DNA of 64,000 nucleotides from Otatea glauca (Eukaryota > Streptophyta > Magnoliopsida > Poales > Poaceae), in the NCBI GenBank assembly GCA_036346275.1, contig CM070725.1, forward strand, positions 12,948,216-13,012,215, in the 5' to 3' direction. Positions within the stretch are counted from its first letter, which is position 1. Every line of letters begins with the position of its first letter. The notes beneath the pieces were generated by a model. It was given only the letters and a program-made list of their open reading frames with translations. It was not told where the DNA came from and did no database searches. Below, piece after piece: positions 1 to 10,935 of the stretch. A program made the position numbers and the translations under genes.

Positions 1-296
1 AAAACAACATTTTACTACCTATTACTCAATGTGTTACTATATTCTGTGTAAAGATGTTGTGTAACACTTTGTTTCAATATGGTAACATCTGATGTAATAA
101 CTCGTAACATGTCATTTATTTGAATAGTAAAAGGCAAATATCGACTGTTTTCTAAAGTTTATGAAAAACATATGTACATATTTTGAAAAATTCTCAAAAA
201 ATTACCATATGTAGAGGATGTGAGATTCTACAATCCTACAAAATTTGAAGGCCAAAATCATTCTCATTTAAAAGTTATGACTAAATAAAAAAAGAG

Positions 297-620
297 GCAG
301 ATTCATGTACAAACACTAAGTAGCATTTATTAGTTATTCATGTACAAACACGTTTACTAGTAGTTTTATCACGTAATGGCCGTTGCACTAATTAAAACCA
401 CACGCGGGCTCAATATGTTATTCTACACGCATATGTAGAATATCATTTATATATATATACACACACGGTAGCGCTAATCTACGTTTGCGCGCAGCTTTAC
501 CTATTCTACGCACGACCTGTAAGCCCGTGTCACGCTGGACTAGCCAATGTAAACGCAAACGTTTACTGTGAATACATACATGCACGGACTAATAAATGTC
601 ATTCGTAGTTTGTACATGAA
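297..620. repeat. Foldback (inverted) repeat, outer copy
   Basis: The arms at about 297-334 and 587-620 are inverted copies of each other and share the motif ATTCATGTACAAAC with the two foldback units that follow. The interior holds shorter inverted pieces such as CGTTTACT. No coding sequence is visible. It is probably a non-autonomous foldback or MITE-like unit. No target duplication could be fixed. Bases 1-296 hold AT-rich sequence with related GTTACTAT-type motifs and no gene. Confidence 0.5.
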
Positions 621-990
621 TATGTTTTTTCTTTGATTTAGCCATATATTTTACTGATAGCTCCGATTCACAAACCGTTCTCACCAGTAGCTTACTGACG
701 ATGAGAGCAACATATTGATATAAGTCTCGGCGCATAAAAACATATTTTACTATCCGTATACAAAGATTTTACTACTATACCAGAGGTCTAGCAGCATGTG
801 CGGTAGTAAAATGTTACAATATATTCAGTAAAATGACAGTAAAAACTCATTCGTGCAGCATTTACTAGCGAGACTTATATCATTATGTTGCTCTCGTCGT
901 CAGTAAGCTATTGGTGAAAACCGTTCGTGCATCGGATCTATTAATAAAAAGTTATATCCAAATCAAAAAATACAGATTCATGTACAAACT
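604..990. repeat. Foldback repeat unit 1, ~390 bp, nearly full-length palindrome
   Basis: The left arm starts GTAGTTTGTACATGAAT and the right arm ends ATTCATGTACAAACT. Inner arms around 690-750 and 865-920 pair well, for example AGAGCAACATATTGATATAAG against its near-complement on the right. Nearly the whole unit is self-complementary around a centre near 797, so a transcript would fold into one long hairpin. A second, diverged unit follows in tandem at 1048-1426. Confidence 0.7.
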
Positions 991-1047
991 AAAAACACAT
1001 TACAGGAGATATTTTTACTAGTCGGTCATGCGTCACTAGTAATGTGT

Positions 1048-1426
1048 TTCGTAGTTTGTATATAAATATGTTTTTTCTTTGATTTAGCCATAACATTTTA
1101 TTGACAGCTCCGATTTACAACCGTTTTCACCAGTAGTTTATTGATGACGAGAGCAACACACTGATATAAGTCTCCGCGCATAAAACAGATTTTACTATCC
1201 ATATATATAGATGTTACTATTGGTATACCTAGATTTTACTATCATACAGTAGTAAATTGCTGTATATTTGACAGTAAAATTTGATTTATACGACGTTTAT
1301 TAGCGAGACTTATATCATGTTGTTCCTCTCGTCATCAGTAATCTAATGGTGAAATTTGTTCGTGAATTGGACATGCGAATAAAAAAGTTATAGCTAAAAC
1401 AAATAGAAATCAGATTCATGTATACG
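1048..1426. repeat. Foldback repeat unit 2, tandem relative of unit 1
   Basis: It has the same order of motifs as 604-990: GTAGTTTGTATATAAAT, then GATGACGAGAGCAACACA, then GCGAGACTTATATCATG, then CAGATTCATGTATACG. It is diverged by substitutions and small indels and is still palindromic. About 57 bp separate the two units. Non-coding. Confidence 0.7.
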
Positions 1427-1540
1427 TCTTTGCATCTCTTGGTCACACACATGAATGCATTAAATCCGGACGATTAATATTCGAAGGCTCTGTCGCGAAT
1501 TCCATAGCGCTAATTAGTGGAACGCTGGACTCCATCGGTT

Positions 1541-1584
1541 TGTATGTATATATGTATATATATGTGTATATATATATATACACA
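1541..1584. repeat. TA/TG dinucleotide microsatellite
   Basis: A run of alternating TA and TG dinucleotides ends in TATATATATATACACATC. Simple repeat with no coding content. Confidence 0.85.
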
Positions 1585-2533
1585 TCGCCTGGCGAAATCT
1601 TAGCGTAAAATCTGAAGCAAATTCACGTAGTGAGTTCCAATGCAATACCAGCAGAACAGTTTACAGACTGACTGACTGGCTACATTCTTTCCACAAGCAC
1701 AATCTTACTCGGTCAGCCAGTGTGACTGAAACCTTTAATGCCTGACACTAGCATCTCCCATGGCTGCCGATATGTTTCACACACAGGTGACCCCCTCCCA
1801 GGGCGGTGGGCCCCACCAAATTTATACCTGAGAGTCAGTTGCATGCATCCCACACACACAGACAATTGCATGCATCTGTGGAAGGGAATGGGCTGAACCT
1901 GAAAGAAATGGATGTATTTACGCACTGCAGATTTTTCAGTTGTGAAACCGAGATACTAACAGACAACAAGCGAGAGGAGCTAATTTAGAAAGGGCAGCAG
2001 CAAAAGGAGGCCTTCTTGGTGGTACTAATGCATCATCAATTCATGATCATCCATGGTTTATGATCTATCAGTCGTCAGAGGGCCAGCCAGCAATGGGCAT
2101 CATCCATCAGCATATGCTGGTATCTTCCTCCCAGTCCCAGTCCTGCTTTCAGTCCGGGACAGCTGGGAGAGGAGGAGTGAATGCATAAAGCGACCCATCA
2201 AAAAGGTCCCAACAAGGGCAGGCAAAGGCTAGAGGGGCACCCCATCTCAGTCCCAAATCAATGGAAGCCCCCAGCCCCCTCTCTATTAATGGTTCTATCA
2301 ATGAAGGGGAAATGGTCCATATGCCTCGTGTACAAAGCTGAAAAGCTTTGTCTGGTTATTTATTACAATCTCTTTTTATCTAAATTTGTTTGTTTTTTTA
2401 GTTTTGAAATTTGAAACCTCAAAATTTGGAGGCGTCACGCTCGCTCTAGAAAGCACAAGTTCCCGCATCAATCAGCTGGAAAATGAGGAACGCGTGCATA
2501 GCCTGTTTGGTTGGTCCTGATTATAAAATTTTA
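1585..2533. other. Intergenic stretch with no supported gene
   Basis: Several short open frames occur here, but none shows a recognisable domain or grass-like coding bias. Two direct copies of TTGCATGCATC with a CACACACA run lie at about 1838-1878. No element boundaries are visible. Confidence 0.5.
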
Positions 2534-2792
2534 CTCGCTCCCTCACAAATAGTTCTCGTTTTTGGACATCGACACAGTCTCTAAAATACAGCTTTGATCA
2601 CTAATTTTCTATTATAATATATTTATAAAACCCAATAAAATTGTGATATTATTATAGTACTTTTCGAGACAAAACTACGTATATGATTTCGATGTACCCA
2701 ATTTAAACATTTGAAAAGATATTAACAGTCAAAGTTTCGAAAGTTTGACTAGAACTGTTTCTAAAACGATATTTATTTGTGACTAGAGGGAG
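2534..2792. mobile_element. Stowaway-type (Tc1/mariner-derived) MITE, TA target site
   Basis: The left end CTCGCTCCCTCACAAATAG and the right end TATTTGTGACTAGAGGGAG are inverted repeats, and the 259-bp body is flanked by TA on both sides (2532-2533, 2793-2794). CTCCCTC termini with a TA duplication are the hallmark of grass Stowaway elements. The interior is AT-rich and non-coding. Diverged relatives occur at about 32006-32227 and, reversed, at 33366-33600. Confidence 0.85.
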
Positions 2793-3534
2793 TATTAAGC
2801 GTTAAGATACTAGAATGCAACCGTTTTGGGTAGCAGTACTGGATTAAAAGAGTCCATCGTGTAATTGCACGGGATTTTACGGGCTATTTATATATAAAAT
2901 ATATTTAGGATGATTGTTCGTGTAGGTAAAAAAATCCATGATATTCTAATCATTTGTTGATAGGTGGGGTTCCTTAAAAAAAATTTCATGTGCGCCATCC
3001 CATCCCAGCATGTGTCTTCATTATTTTGTCAAGAAGTTTTTGTTTGACTTTAAAAAAGAAGAAGAAGTTTTTGTTTGCAAACATGGGTGTAGTGCGGACA
3101 GCGACGGACATAATATGACGTGTTTGTCTTGGCAAACAAATCCACCATCCATTAACTTCATAACAAAATACGGAAAAATAGGAAATTAAAAGGATATTAT
3201 AAAGACATGAATATAAAAGAAATGGCATCAAAGAAGAGATCATTAGGCCCATCTGGAAAAGAAATTAACAAGATGTGTTGGGTTGGGCTTTACTTCCATG
3301 ACCCATAGGCCTATTTTTGGCAGAGATCCTTAGACCCATTTGCCAGCCCGTTTGGTAAATTGGCCCTCACTACAGCTATGGACATTGTCATGGAATTAAT
3401 CGGTACGGATTCAAACTGCAGCCAAGGAGTCTTTTGTTGATCCAAGTTTGCTAACTAGAGGCCCTTGAAAAATAACAAAGTTCTAGTTAGACTTAATTTC
3501 ACGCACAACTATGCTCAGTTTAGGTGGTCAATAT
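2793..3534. other. AT-rich intergenic stretch, nothing recognised
   Basis: No domain, tRNA or element end could be supported. The open frame at 2986-3252 on the minus strand contains runs of phenylalanine and lysine from simple sequence and is not credible as a gene. Confidence 0.5.
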
Positions 3535-3960
3535 TGTGACATCCCAAAAATATCCAAAATTTGCATACAAAAATTTTCGCAAAAATCTTTGGTTTGGATA
3601 TTAAAGTGTTCTTTGCTTTTGCTTAGTTCTTTTAGTTTTTCTTTGTGTTAATTAACTTTTTCCCTCTTTAACAAGCCTATTTTCTTATTTCAAAAAACCC
3701 TCTTTTGCTATTTCTAAAATGTAGGAACTCTGAAAATCCTCTTTTGGGTCATCTCCAAATTATATCCCCTTTAGTCGGCTAAGCCCATTACCATCTCTGC
3801 CAGCCCACCTTCTGGTTCAACTTTCCAACCATACCACATTTTACGCAAATATATACCTCTTCTGAAATTCACAGGCATCGTCCATAATTGCTGGCATGGC
3901 TATTTAACTAGTTTTACACTCTACAAAAATTATACAACTTATCCACACGATACGATTAGC
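3535..3960 (+). mobile_element. 5' fragment of a TGTGACATCCC-type LTR
   Basis: The sequence opens TGTGACATCCCAAAAATATC and continues as AT-rich U3-like sequence with runs typical of the long LTRs elsewhere in this window (18570, 36689, 51850). No matching LTR 3' end is present before the hAT element at 4053, so this is a truncated fragment. The right boundary is approximate. Confidence 0.5.
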
Positions 3961-4052
3961 GTGACCAATGTTAGATCATAACAAGGCCTTTCCGCTGCTA
4001 CACTCTAGTACCATCCACCCATTAGGTTGTTCCCTCAACATTGGGGCGTGCC

Positions 4053-4778
4053 TAGGGATGGCAATCGGGTGCAACGGACACGAGTAGTGCTCGCCTATAC
4101 CCATGTCCGCTAGCCAAAATCTCCTCCATAGGTATACTCGCGAAGGGTGACGGCGAAGAATCTCGTCCATACTCATCACCCACATGTATCCACCACCATC
4201 AACAATCATTCCAATCAAATGGCACTATGAGCTAATAAGGTATGGTACTGATATAATTCTTTTGGTGAAATTGTGGAAATAAGCTACATTATATGGATTG
4301 AAGAATGATTATCAATGATTCAAAATTTAAATGCACATAGGAATAAGAAGTAAAATAACACATACAGACAAAAGACGCACATATGCTCAAGTTCAACGAT
4401 TAAAATGGAAATAGTTCATCAGTCATAACACATACTCAAGTTCAACAATTAAAATGGAAACAAATCATCAACAATCACACACATCACAAATAGCCCATCA
4501 CGGCATCACCAATCACAAATTGCTAATATGTGGTACCACAAATTGGGGATCAGAAGGCTGACTAGGTGCCTATTGTGGCTCACATGTTAGTAAAAGGTGA
4601 CGGGTAATCGGGAGGGACGTGTACGGGAGGAGCTCCCCCATACCCGTACCCGTTTGACTGTTGGGAAAAATTTGACCCCTATAAACATACCTGTGGGCAA
4701 TAAAATAGGAACATACCTATCTTTATTAGGGTTTTTATGTGCAGGTACACAGGTAATTAGGTAAAATTGCCGTTCCTA
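4053..4778. mobile_element. Non-autonomous hAT-type element (726 bp)
   Basis: The ends are TAGGGATGGCAA on the left and TTGCCGTTCCTA on the right, an inverted repeat of the TAGGGATGGCAA type known for grass hAT elements. The flanks are GGCGTGCC (4045-4052) and AACGTGCC (4779-4786), an 8-bp target duplication with two mismatches, the length expected for hAT. The interior has no transposase. Subterminal sequence is GC-richer than the middle, and CCCATACCCGTACCCG occurs near the right end. Confidence 0.75.
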
Positions 4779-5584
4779 AACGTGCCTTCACATTTTCAGG
4801 GAAGGTCCAAATGTTGTGAGAGAGATTGCATATCCCAAAGGTGTAACACTTCCATTACCCACATCTCCAACCCTCGCTACAACATATTTGACTTTTTATG
4901 ATGAACCCAAAAGTTAACAAAGATCACATTTTTGTCATGAAAACAACTTCATAACAAATATTGGCTCATAGAAAATACGTTATGACTAATATTTTGTGTA
5001 TCATCACAGAGTTTTTGGCCAGCCTACCAAGCCAGGTAGCCTCTTATCTGTGACGAAATTTAATCGTCATTCATAGACTAAAAGTTGAGCTGGTAACTAT
5101 CTCATTAATATAAGTTTTGTGACAAATATAATTATCATAGGAGGTAAAGTTGCCACAAATCATGGAAAAATGGCATTTTATTTTTAGTAATCAAATTCAT
5201 TACAAAATTGTCTAGAAAACATCGTATAAAAACTTTAATGCTACAATTTTCAATTATAGTATATATTTGCATTTACAAAAATTGTCCATACATCTATTTC
5301 GATCCATACACACCATATAACAAATTTTTGCATTTGTATACTTCGATAAAAAGAAATTGACAACAAAGAAAGCGAATAGTTATCCACTCTGCAATTAACT
5401 TCCTCTTCTCCAAGCCCTGAAAAGAACGAAATGAATTAATTGTAGAATTGATAGTACATGTAAGCTCACAGAGAATAAATTTCATTTAGGAAAAAAGGAA
5501 TTTTGAGTGGTTTTGCAAAAGTTTTAATTACTCAACCTTTAGAACTGTAACAACACTAATGTTTCATTCAGGAAAAAAAGGAAA
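4779..5584. other. Intergenic stretch, nothing recognised
   Basis: AT-rich sequence with scattered short direct repeats (for example TTTCATT-AGGAAAAAA at about 5482 and 5562). No supported coding region. Confidence 0.4.
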
Positions 5585-5653
5585 TTGACATGTGGTTGTA
5601 GTTCAATGGTGCACAAGGTTAAGTCCTTAATCAACATAGATAAGACAACCAGT
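5585..5653 (-). mobile_element. Long-LTR fragment (minus strand), left side of the CACTA1 insertion
   Basis: Read on the minus strand this contains GATTAAGGACTTAACCTTG followed by ACAACCACATGTC. That is the same order as in the plus-strand LTR at 20945-20998 and the solo LTR at 53960-54015. The match continues on the other side of CACTA1 at 17793, so CACTA1 landed inside this older LTR fragment. Confidence 0.65.
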
Positions 5654-5830
5654 CACTACTACAATGTTCTCACCTAAAAACCGATTGTGATGTGCCATTC
5701 CTAGGTGGGAATGGATTGTGATGTCACATGCACATCACAATCGGTTCTAATATGTATGAGAACCGATTGTGATGTGCATGGCATATTACAATCGTTTCTT
5801 TGTTAGAACCGATTGTGATGCGCCTCGCTA
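5654..5830. repeat. CACTA1 5' terminal and subterminal repeats
   Basis: The CACTACTACA terminus is followed by at least five copies of GAACCGATTGTGATG-like units, some inverted (CATCACAATCGGTTC). In En/Spm elements such arrays are the binding sites of TNPA. A similar array lies at 17600-17792 and a small internal one at 10458-10536. Confidence 0.85.
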
Positions 5831-5833
5831 GGT

Positions 5834-5841
5834 TATATATA
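5834..5841 (+). promoter_or_regulatory. TATA box of the CACTA1 TNPD promoter
   Basis: TATATATA lies directly after the subterminal array and about 200 bp before a splice-donor-like GTGAGC (6047). This is the usual position for an En/Spm promoter. The homologous site in CACTA3 reads GGTTATAATC at about 47447. Confidence 0.5.
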
Positions 5842-6214
5842 CCATCGGGCTGAACTCTCTTCGGTTGTTGTTCTAGAGGCAAAAAAAATCGTCGCTGCTC
5901 CAAAAAACACAACGTAGTCTGGTTGGAACCAATACTTGGGTGAGAAATTATGAAATCCTTGAGGATGGGTGTTAAGAGGGTAAAACTGAAACCCTAGCTT
6001 GAGGAGATTTTCCTCAATTTTCCCTCATTTGTGGTTTTCTCAAAATGTGAGCATTCCTTCAAATCCATTCAATTTTGCACTAGGTAATTCGATATGTCGC
6101 AAAGAGAGATTAGGTTATATGGAATTGTGTGTATTCTATCAGATTTCACACCTTTTAATTGACAACACATATCCATTTACTGCTCTTTAGTATTCTCATG
6201 TTAATCTAGAATTA

Positions 6215-6655
6215 TTGTTACTGTAATATGATAAACGTTAGAGTTTAGGTTGCGTAACCTACGTTTCCCATTTGAGGATGCTTGTTTATAAATATGTCAA
6301 AATGGCATATTTATAAAAAAACACTCTTGAATTGTCCATGTTTTTTTGGACAATTCGATGATATGTGGTTCGGTCAAGTTCCTAATTAAGCTGTTGTACA
6401 ACTGCAAAAAAAATTAAGTTCGACAGCATCTCTCTGGTGTTCTCCAGATACACACCCTCTTGACTTGTTGTCGAGATGTGTATTCAGAGAACAGCGGGGA
6501 GATGCTGTCGAAATTTTCTCTGGAGTTGTACAACAGCTTAAGAACTTGCCCGAACCATATATCCTCGAATAGGATTAGGACCTAACCTAATTAGAGATTT
6601 GGAGTCATTGTTGATACGTAATTAGTTGGTTAACAGATAGACGTTTCTTTAAGAT
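6215..6655 (+). repeat. Internal 430-bp duplication, copy 1
   Basis: This block matches 12190-12630 over its whole length. Shared anchors include AGAGTTTAGGTTGCGTAAC, ACACACCCTCTTGACTTGTT, GATTAGGACCTAACCTAATT and ATAGACGTTTCTTTAAGATC. Copy 1 lies in the leader intron of TNPD, copy 2 in the leader of TNPA. It contains the hairpin described separately. Confidence 0.85.
6352..6570 (+). ncRNA. Long imperfect hairpin, candidate small-RNA precursor or structural element (copy 1)
   Basis: The left arm (CGGTCAAGTTCCTAATTAAG, then CTGTTGTACAACT, then GACAGCATCTC, then GTTCTCCAGATACACACC) pairs with the right arm (ATGTGTATTCAGAGAAC, then GAGATGCTGTC, then AGTTGTACAACAGCTTAAG, then AACTTGCCCGAACC). 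The terminal loop lies around CTTGACTTGTTGTCG. The stem is about 90-100 bp per arm with small bulges, similar in size to plant miRNA precursors. No known miRNA sequence was recognised, and the rice CACTA-borne miR820 sequence is not present. A second copy lies at 12329-12539. Calling it an RNA gene is inference. Confidence 0.35.
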
Positions 6656-6958
6656 CATTGATCAATTCCTCAACTTTGTTAATGCTTCCACCCTTATTTT
6701 GTTTCATTGAAGTCAAAAGAATTGCAAGTTTACTGCATTAGGTAATTCGATATCATTGTTGATGTTTTAAATGTATATCTCCTAACTAGGGAATTGAAAG
6801 CTCTTAACTAGGGAAGAAAGTATTGGAAGTAAAATTATATATCTTGGAACCTGTCCTCCATTTTGCAAAGGTAATTAAATGATATCTCAATATTTGAAAT
6901 AGCTAGTTAGCTGTCGCTCTAGTTTTTTGTTAATTTAGTGTGCATAGTTTAATTGCAG

Positions 6959-9900
6959 ATGGACTGTGATGAATGGATGTATCAGAAAAGCCATGTCAAT
7001 GCTTAATTTTAAAGGGGTGTTAAGGAGTTCAAAAAAATTGCAGAATAAGATATGATGAAGAGGGATGTAAACTACATGTATTATCCTTGCTTTGATTGCA
7101 CCAATCTCAGGAGATTTAACAACTCAGCTCAAATTGAAGACCACTTGATTCAACGTGTCTTCATGAGGAATTATACATGTTGGATCCATCATGGGGAGAC
7201 AAGTACTACCTGTCCAGTATGCAACGAAGGCATGCTAGAACTCGATCACGAGTTGCAGCGTGATATATTTGAGGAGAATAATTTAGAGCAAATGTTGCGG
7301 GATGTGGAGGAAAATTACATAGAAAGAGAGTTTGAAAAGTTTAAAAGCTTGATGGAAGACAATGCCATACCGTTGTTCTCGGGTTGCAAAGCGGAATACA
7401 CCAAGTTGAGTTCGGTCCTTGCATTGTTCGAACTGAAGGCAAAACACCGTTGGATAGATACAAGTTTCAATGCACTTTTAGTTCTTCTATCGGATGTGCT
7501 TTCAGAGGGAAACGGTTTGCCAACAAGCATTTATGAAGCGAAGAAGCTACTATATCCCATGGGAATGAAAATAGAAATGATACATGCATGTCCGAATAAT
7601 TGCATCTTGTACTATAACACGTATAAGGAATTGCACGTTTATCCAGTTTACGGTGTATCCCAATACAAACAAAAGGAGAAGCGTAAGAGTCGAGGCGACG
7701 ACGGTGAAGTAGTCAACAAAGGGGCACCGGCCAAGGTATTGTGATACATGCCCATCATTTCCCATTTGGAGCAGTTGTTTGCAAATCCTAATGAGAAAAA
7801 ATTGTTGTGTTGGTATTATGAATCTTGAAAGGAAGATGGCAAGCCGAGACACCCTACTGATTTGACTCAATGGAGAAATATTGATTGGAAACATGAGGAG
7901 TTTGGTGCCGAGATGAGAAACATAAGATTTGGATTGAGCACCGATGGAATGAATCCGTTTGGTAATATGAGCAATCGTCATAGCACTTGGCCAGTTCTGT
8001 TGTGTATCTACAATCTCCCTCCTTGGTTGTGCATGAAGCGAAAGTATCATGATGTCATTGCTAATCTCGAGACCTAAACAGCTGGGAAATGATATTGATG
8101 TGTACCTATCACCACTGATTGAGGATTTAGTAAAATTGTGGAACGAGGGGGTCGCGGTGTGGGATGCATACAAAATAGAGAACTTCACCCTATGGGCTAT
8201 GACATTTTGCACCATAAATGATTTCCCGACCCTTGTTAATTTGGTGGGCTACAGTACGAAGGGAGCCAAAGCGTGTCCTATTTGTGAAGATGAGACTGAG
8301 AGCTTGTGGTTGTTGAATTCCAAGAAAACTATGTACATGGGTCACCATAGGTTTTATCTCGAAGTCATCGATTTTGTAAGATAGATGACAAATTTGATGG
8401 GAAGAGAGAAGTTCGTTCGGCCCCGCAGCCTATGACTGGAAGGCAAGTACATTCACTCGTGGAGGATATCGATGTTCAGTATGGAAAGAGCTGTAAATCT
8501 ATTCGTATTTTGGGACTTACCATACTGAAAGGGTTAGATGTCTAGCATTGTATTGATGTCATGCACGTTGAAAAGAATGTTTGTGATAATTTGGTTAGCA
8601 TCCTACTGAACATACCTAGGAAGACCAAGGATGGTGCGAATGCTCGCCGTGACAGGGTCTACATGGGAATCAGGCCCAAGGTTACAGTGATGGAGGAGGA
8701 TGAAAAATATATATCCCCGCTGCATGCTACACCTTGTCCAAAAAGGAGAAAGAAGACCTCTACAAGTATCTCCAAGGTATTAAAGTTTCATTGGGCTACT
8801 TCACAAACATTAAGAAGCTTGTGTCCATGGATGATTTGAAGTTGCTTGGTATGAAGTCCCACGACTGTCATGTCTTGATGGCCCAAATGCTCCTTGTTGC
8901 AATCAGAAATATTCTACCAGAAGATGTCAAGATGGCAATCACAAAGCTAAGTTATTTCTTCAATGTGATTTCTTGTAAGGTTATTGATTCTGATGTACTA
9001 GACAACTTATAGAGTGAAGTGGTGCAGACTTTATGTTAGCTTGAGATGCATTTCCCCCCGTCATTCTTCGACATAATAGTCCACCTAGTTGTTCACCTTG
9101 TTAGAGAGATTAAGATATGTGGACCGGCATTCCTAGTTACATGTATCCGTTTGAGAGATACATGGGTATATTAAAGTCATACTTGAGGAATCGGTTGAAG
9201 CCTGAGCGTAGTATTGTTGAAGATTATGAGGCTGAAGAGGTTATTCAGCTCTGTGTGGACTATCTAGGTAAAAGGCAAACAATTGGTGTTCCTGTATCTC
9301 ATCATGAGGGCAGACTTGCTAGCAAATAAACTATTGGGTCCAAACTAACGAGTCCACTATTTGATATGTATTACAAAGTGCATTTGATAGTTTTGCAGCA
9401 TAGCACAGAAGTTCATCTATACATCGAGCTGCACAAGTTGGTATTATAGGAAGAGAATCCACATATGCATGAGCTTTCCATCACGCGAGACACACAACGA
9501 TCGATTACTCACATGGTTCAATGAAAAGGCGAAGGTCTCTATCAGTGAGGATGTCAAATAGTTGGCTGACAGACCAAGATTTAATGTATAGATATGGTAG
9601 TGGTATGATATTAATGGCTACATGTTTTAACTGAAAGTCAAGATGTAAAGAGTACTATTCAAAATTGTGATGTGAGCATAGATACTTTGTCCAATGATCA
9701 CTCGAAAAGAGGATCCTCAACTGCAATGAACTCTTACTATGGGATGATCGAAGAAATTTGGGAGCTCGATTATAGAATATAGCAAGTTCCATTATTCCAA
9801 TGTAAGTGGGTGGGACTTCCATATGGAGTGAAGGTCAACAAGTGAGATTTTACTCTTGTGGATCTCAATAGACTCGCCTATAAAGATGAACCGTTCAACT

Positions 9901-10138
9901 TTGTGAAGCAAGCAAATCAAGTCTTCTACGTACGTGATCCAGCCAATCTGAGGTTTTCGTCGTCCTTCATGGCAAGAGGCGGATCGTTCGAGTTGAAAAT
10001 ATCGTAGATGAAGAAGAGTGCAGCCAATTCGATGAAATACCTCCGTTTACAGATGGGGCATGTCTTAGCGGTGACGACAACACACATGAAACAAATTACA
10101 TGTGTGTAGATCATCAAGAAGGTTTGTATTGTAAATAA
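6959..10138 (+). pseudogene. TNPD (TNP2-like) transposase of CACTA1, decayed
   Basis: The start ATG at 6959 follows a splice acceptor directly, and both homologues here have the same arrangement. The order of recognisable parts is: a transposase-associated N-terminal domain (about 6959-7230, ending CWIHHGE); the acidic linker and TNP2 core (about 7260-8400, with HACPNNCILY, GLSTDGMNPFGNMS, NDIDVYLSPLIEDL and CTINDFPTLVNLVGY); a DUF4218-type region (about 8560-9330, with HVEKNVCDNL and MKSHDCHVLM); and a DUF4216-type C-terminal region (about 9735-10138, with YYGMIEEIWELDY). The frame is broken by stops at codons 16, 18 and 30, a TGG-to-TGA change at 7742 and several frameshifts. TAG at 9010 and 9037 stands where CACTA3 has CAG. 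TNPD cuts CACTA ends in the family, but this copy cannot make it. Confidence 0.92.
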
Positions 10139-10457
10139 AGGACTACATCAATGTAAATAATGCTATATGTTTCAAATGTTTGTATTGTACATAACTTCTC
10201 TTTTCGCTATACTTTGTTTTTGTAGGGAACTTTAGTTCTAAGTCTGAATTCAAACGTATTTGGATGCCATGACTTTTTAATGTTACCTTGCTTTGCATTA
10301 GTAACAAAAATAAAAATTTAAATAATGCTAAGGTCATGAGTATACGGGTCCGCAAACATCTACATCCCTCCAAAGAAACTTACTGGAACCCTCTCAAATA
10401 AAGACACTTATGCATTAATATGCAATGATAATCAAATAAGCTAAATACATAAGAGTA

Positions 10458-10540
10458 CATCACAATCGATTCCTAGTTGGAACCGATTGTGATAATGATG
10501 CATCACAATCGGTTCCAATTAGGAACCTATTGTGATGAAG
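10458..10540. repeat. Internal island of CACTA1 subterminal repeats
   Basis: Four copies of the AACCGATTGTGAT motif in alternating orientation (for example CATCACAATCGGTTCC) lie 320 bp past the TNPD stop, far from either end. CACTA3 has an equivalent island at 50870-51220. Its position just ahead of the second gene suggests a second TNPA-binding promoter region or a captured CACTA 5' end. Confidence 0.75.
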
Positions 10541-10594
10541 TCGGTCTCCATTTTACTTGCCATTCACTTGGTTTCTCCCGTCATTCTTCCTCTC

Positions 10595-10935
10595 CACGCC
10601 CCCACGCTCCTGCCCCTCTCACCTCCTGCTCGGAACTCGCCCCCAAGTAGCCCGTGCCCCCACCCACGCCCCCGCCCCCGCCCCCTGCCCCGTTGCCACC
10701 AAGCCCCTCGCACCCTTGCCCCGAGCTCACCCCCGCCCCCCGCCCCTGCCATCGCCACCACGCTCCCTACCCACTGAGCCTCCTGCTCACCACGCCCCTG
10801 CCCACGTCGCCCCACACCCACGTCGCCCACCCAACCCCTTGCACTCATCGCCACCACGACCGTGCCCCTGCCCACTGAGTTTGCCCCCACACCCCTCAGC
10901 TACCCCCATGTCCCCACGCCACCCCCTAGTGAGTA
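10595..10935. other. C-rich leader-like segment ahead of TNPA
   Basis: This is extremely C-rich, with CCCCCGCCCC-type runs, open in several frames at once and giving proline/alanine-rich translations. The same kind of segment follows the internal subterminal repeats in CACTA3 (51240-51470). It is most likely the untranslated leader of the second CACTA gene, and the open frames are a composition effect. Confidence 0.5.

Larger units (their letters stand above)
6047..6958 (+). other. Probable 5'-leader intron of CACTA1 TNPD
   Basis: A donor-like GTGAGC at 6047 follows a leader that is homologous to CACTA3, where the donor is GTGAGA at 47664. The acceptor TTTAATTGCAG ends at 6958, directly before the ATG. 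In CACTA3 the same intron is only about 240 bp. CACTA1 carries about 650 bp of extra sequence flanked by direct copies of TAGGTAATTCGATAT (about 6082 and 6741), and this extra sequence contains the hairpin at 6352-6570. Confidence 0.55.
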
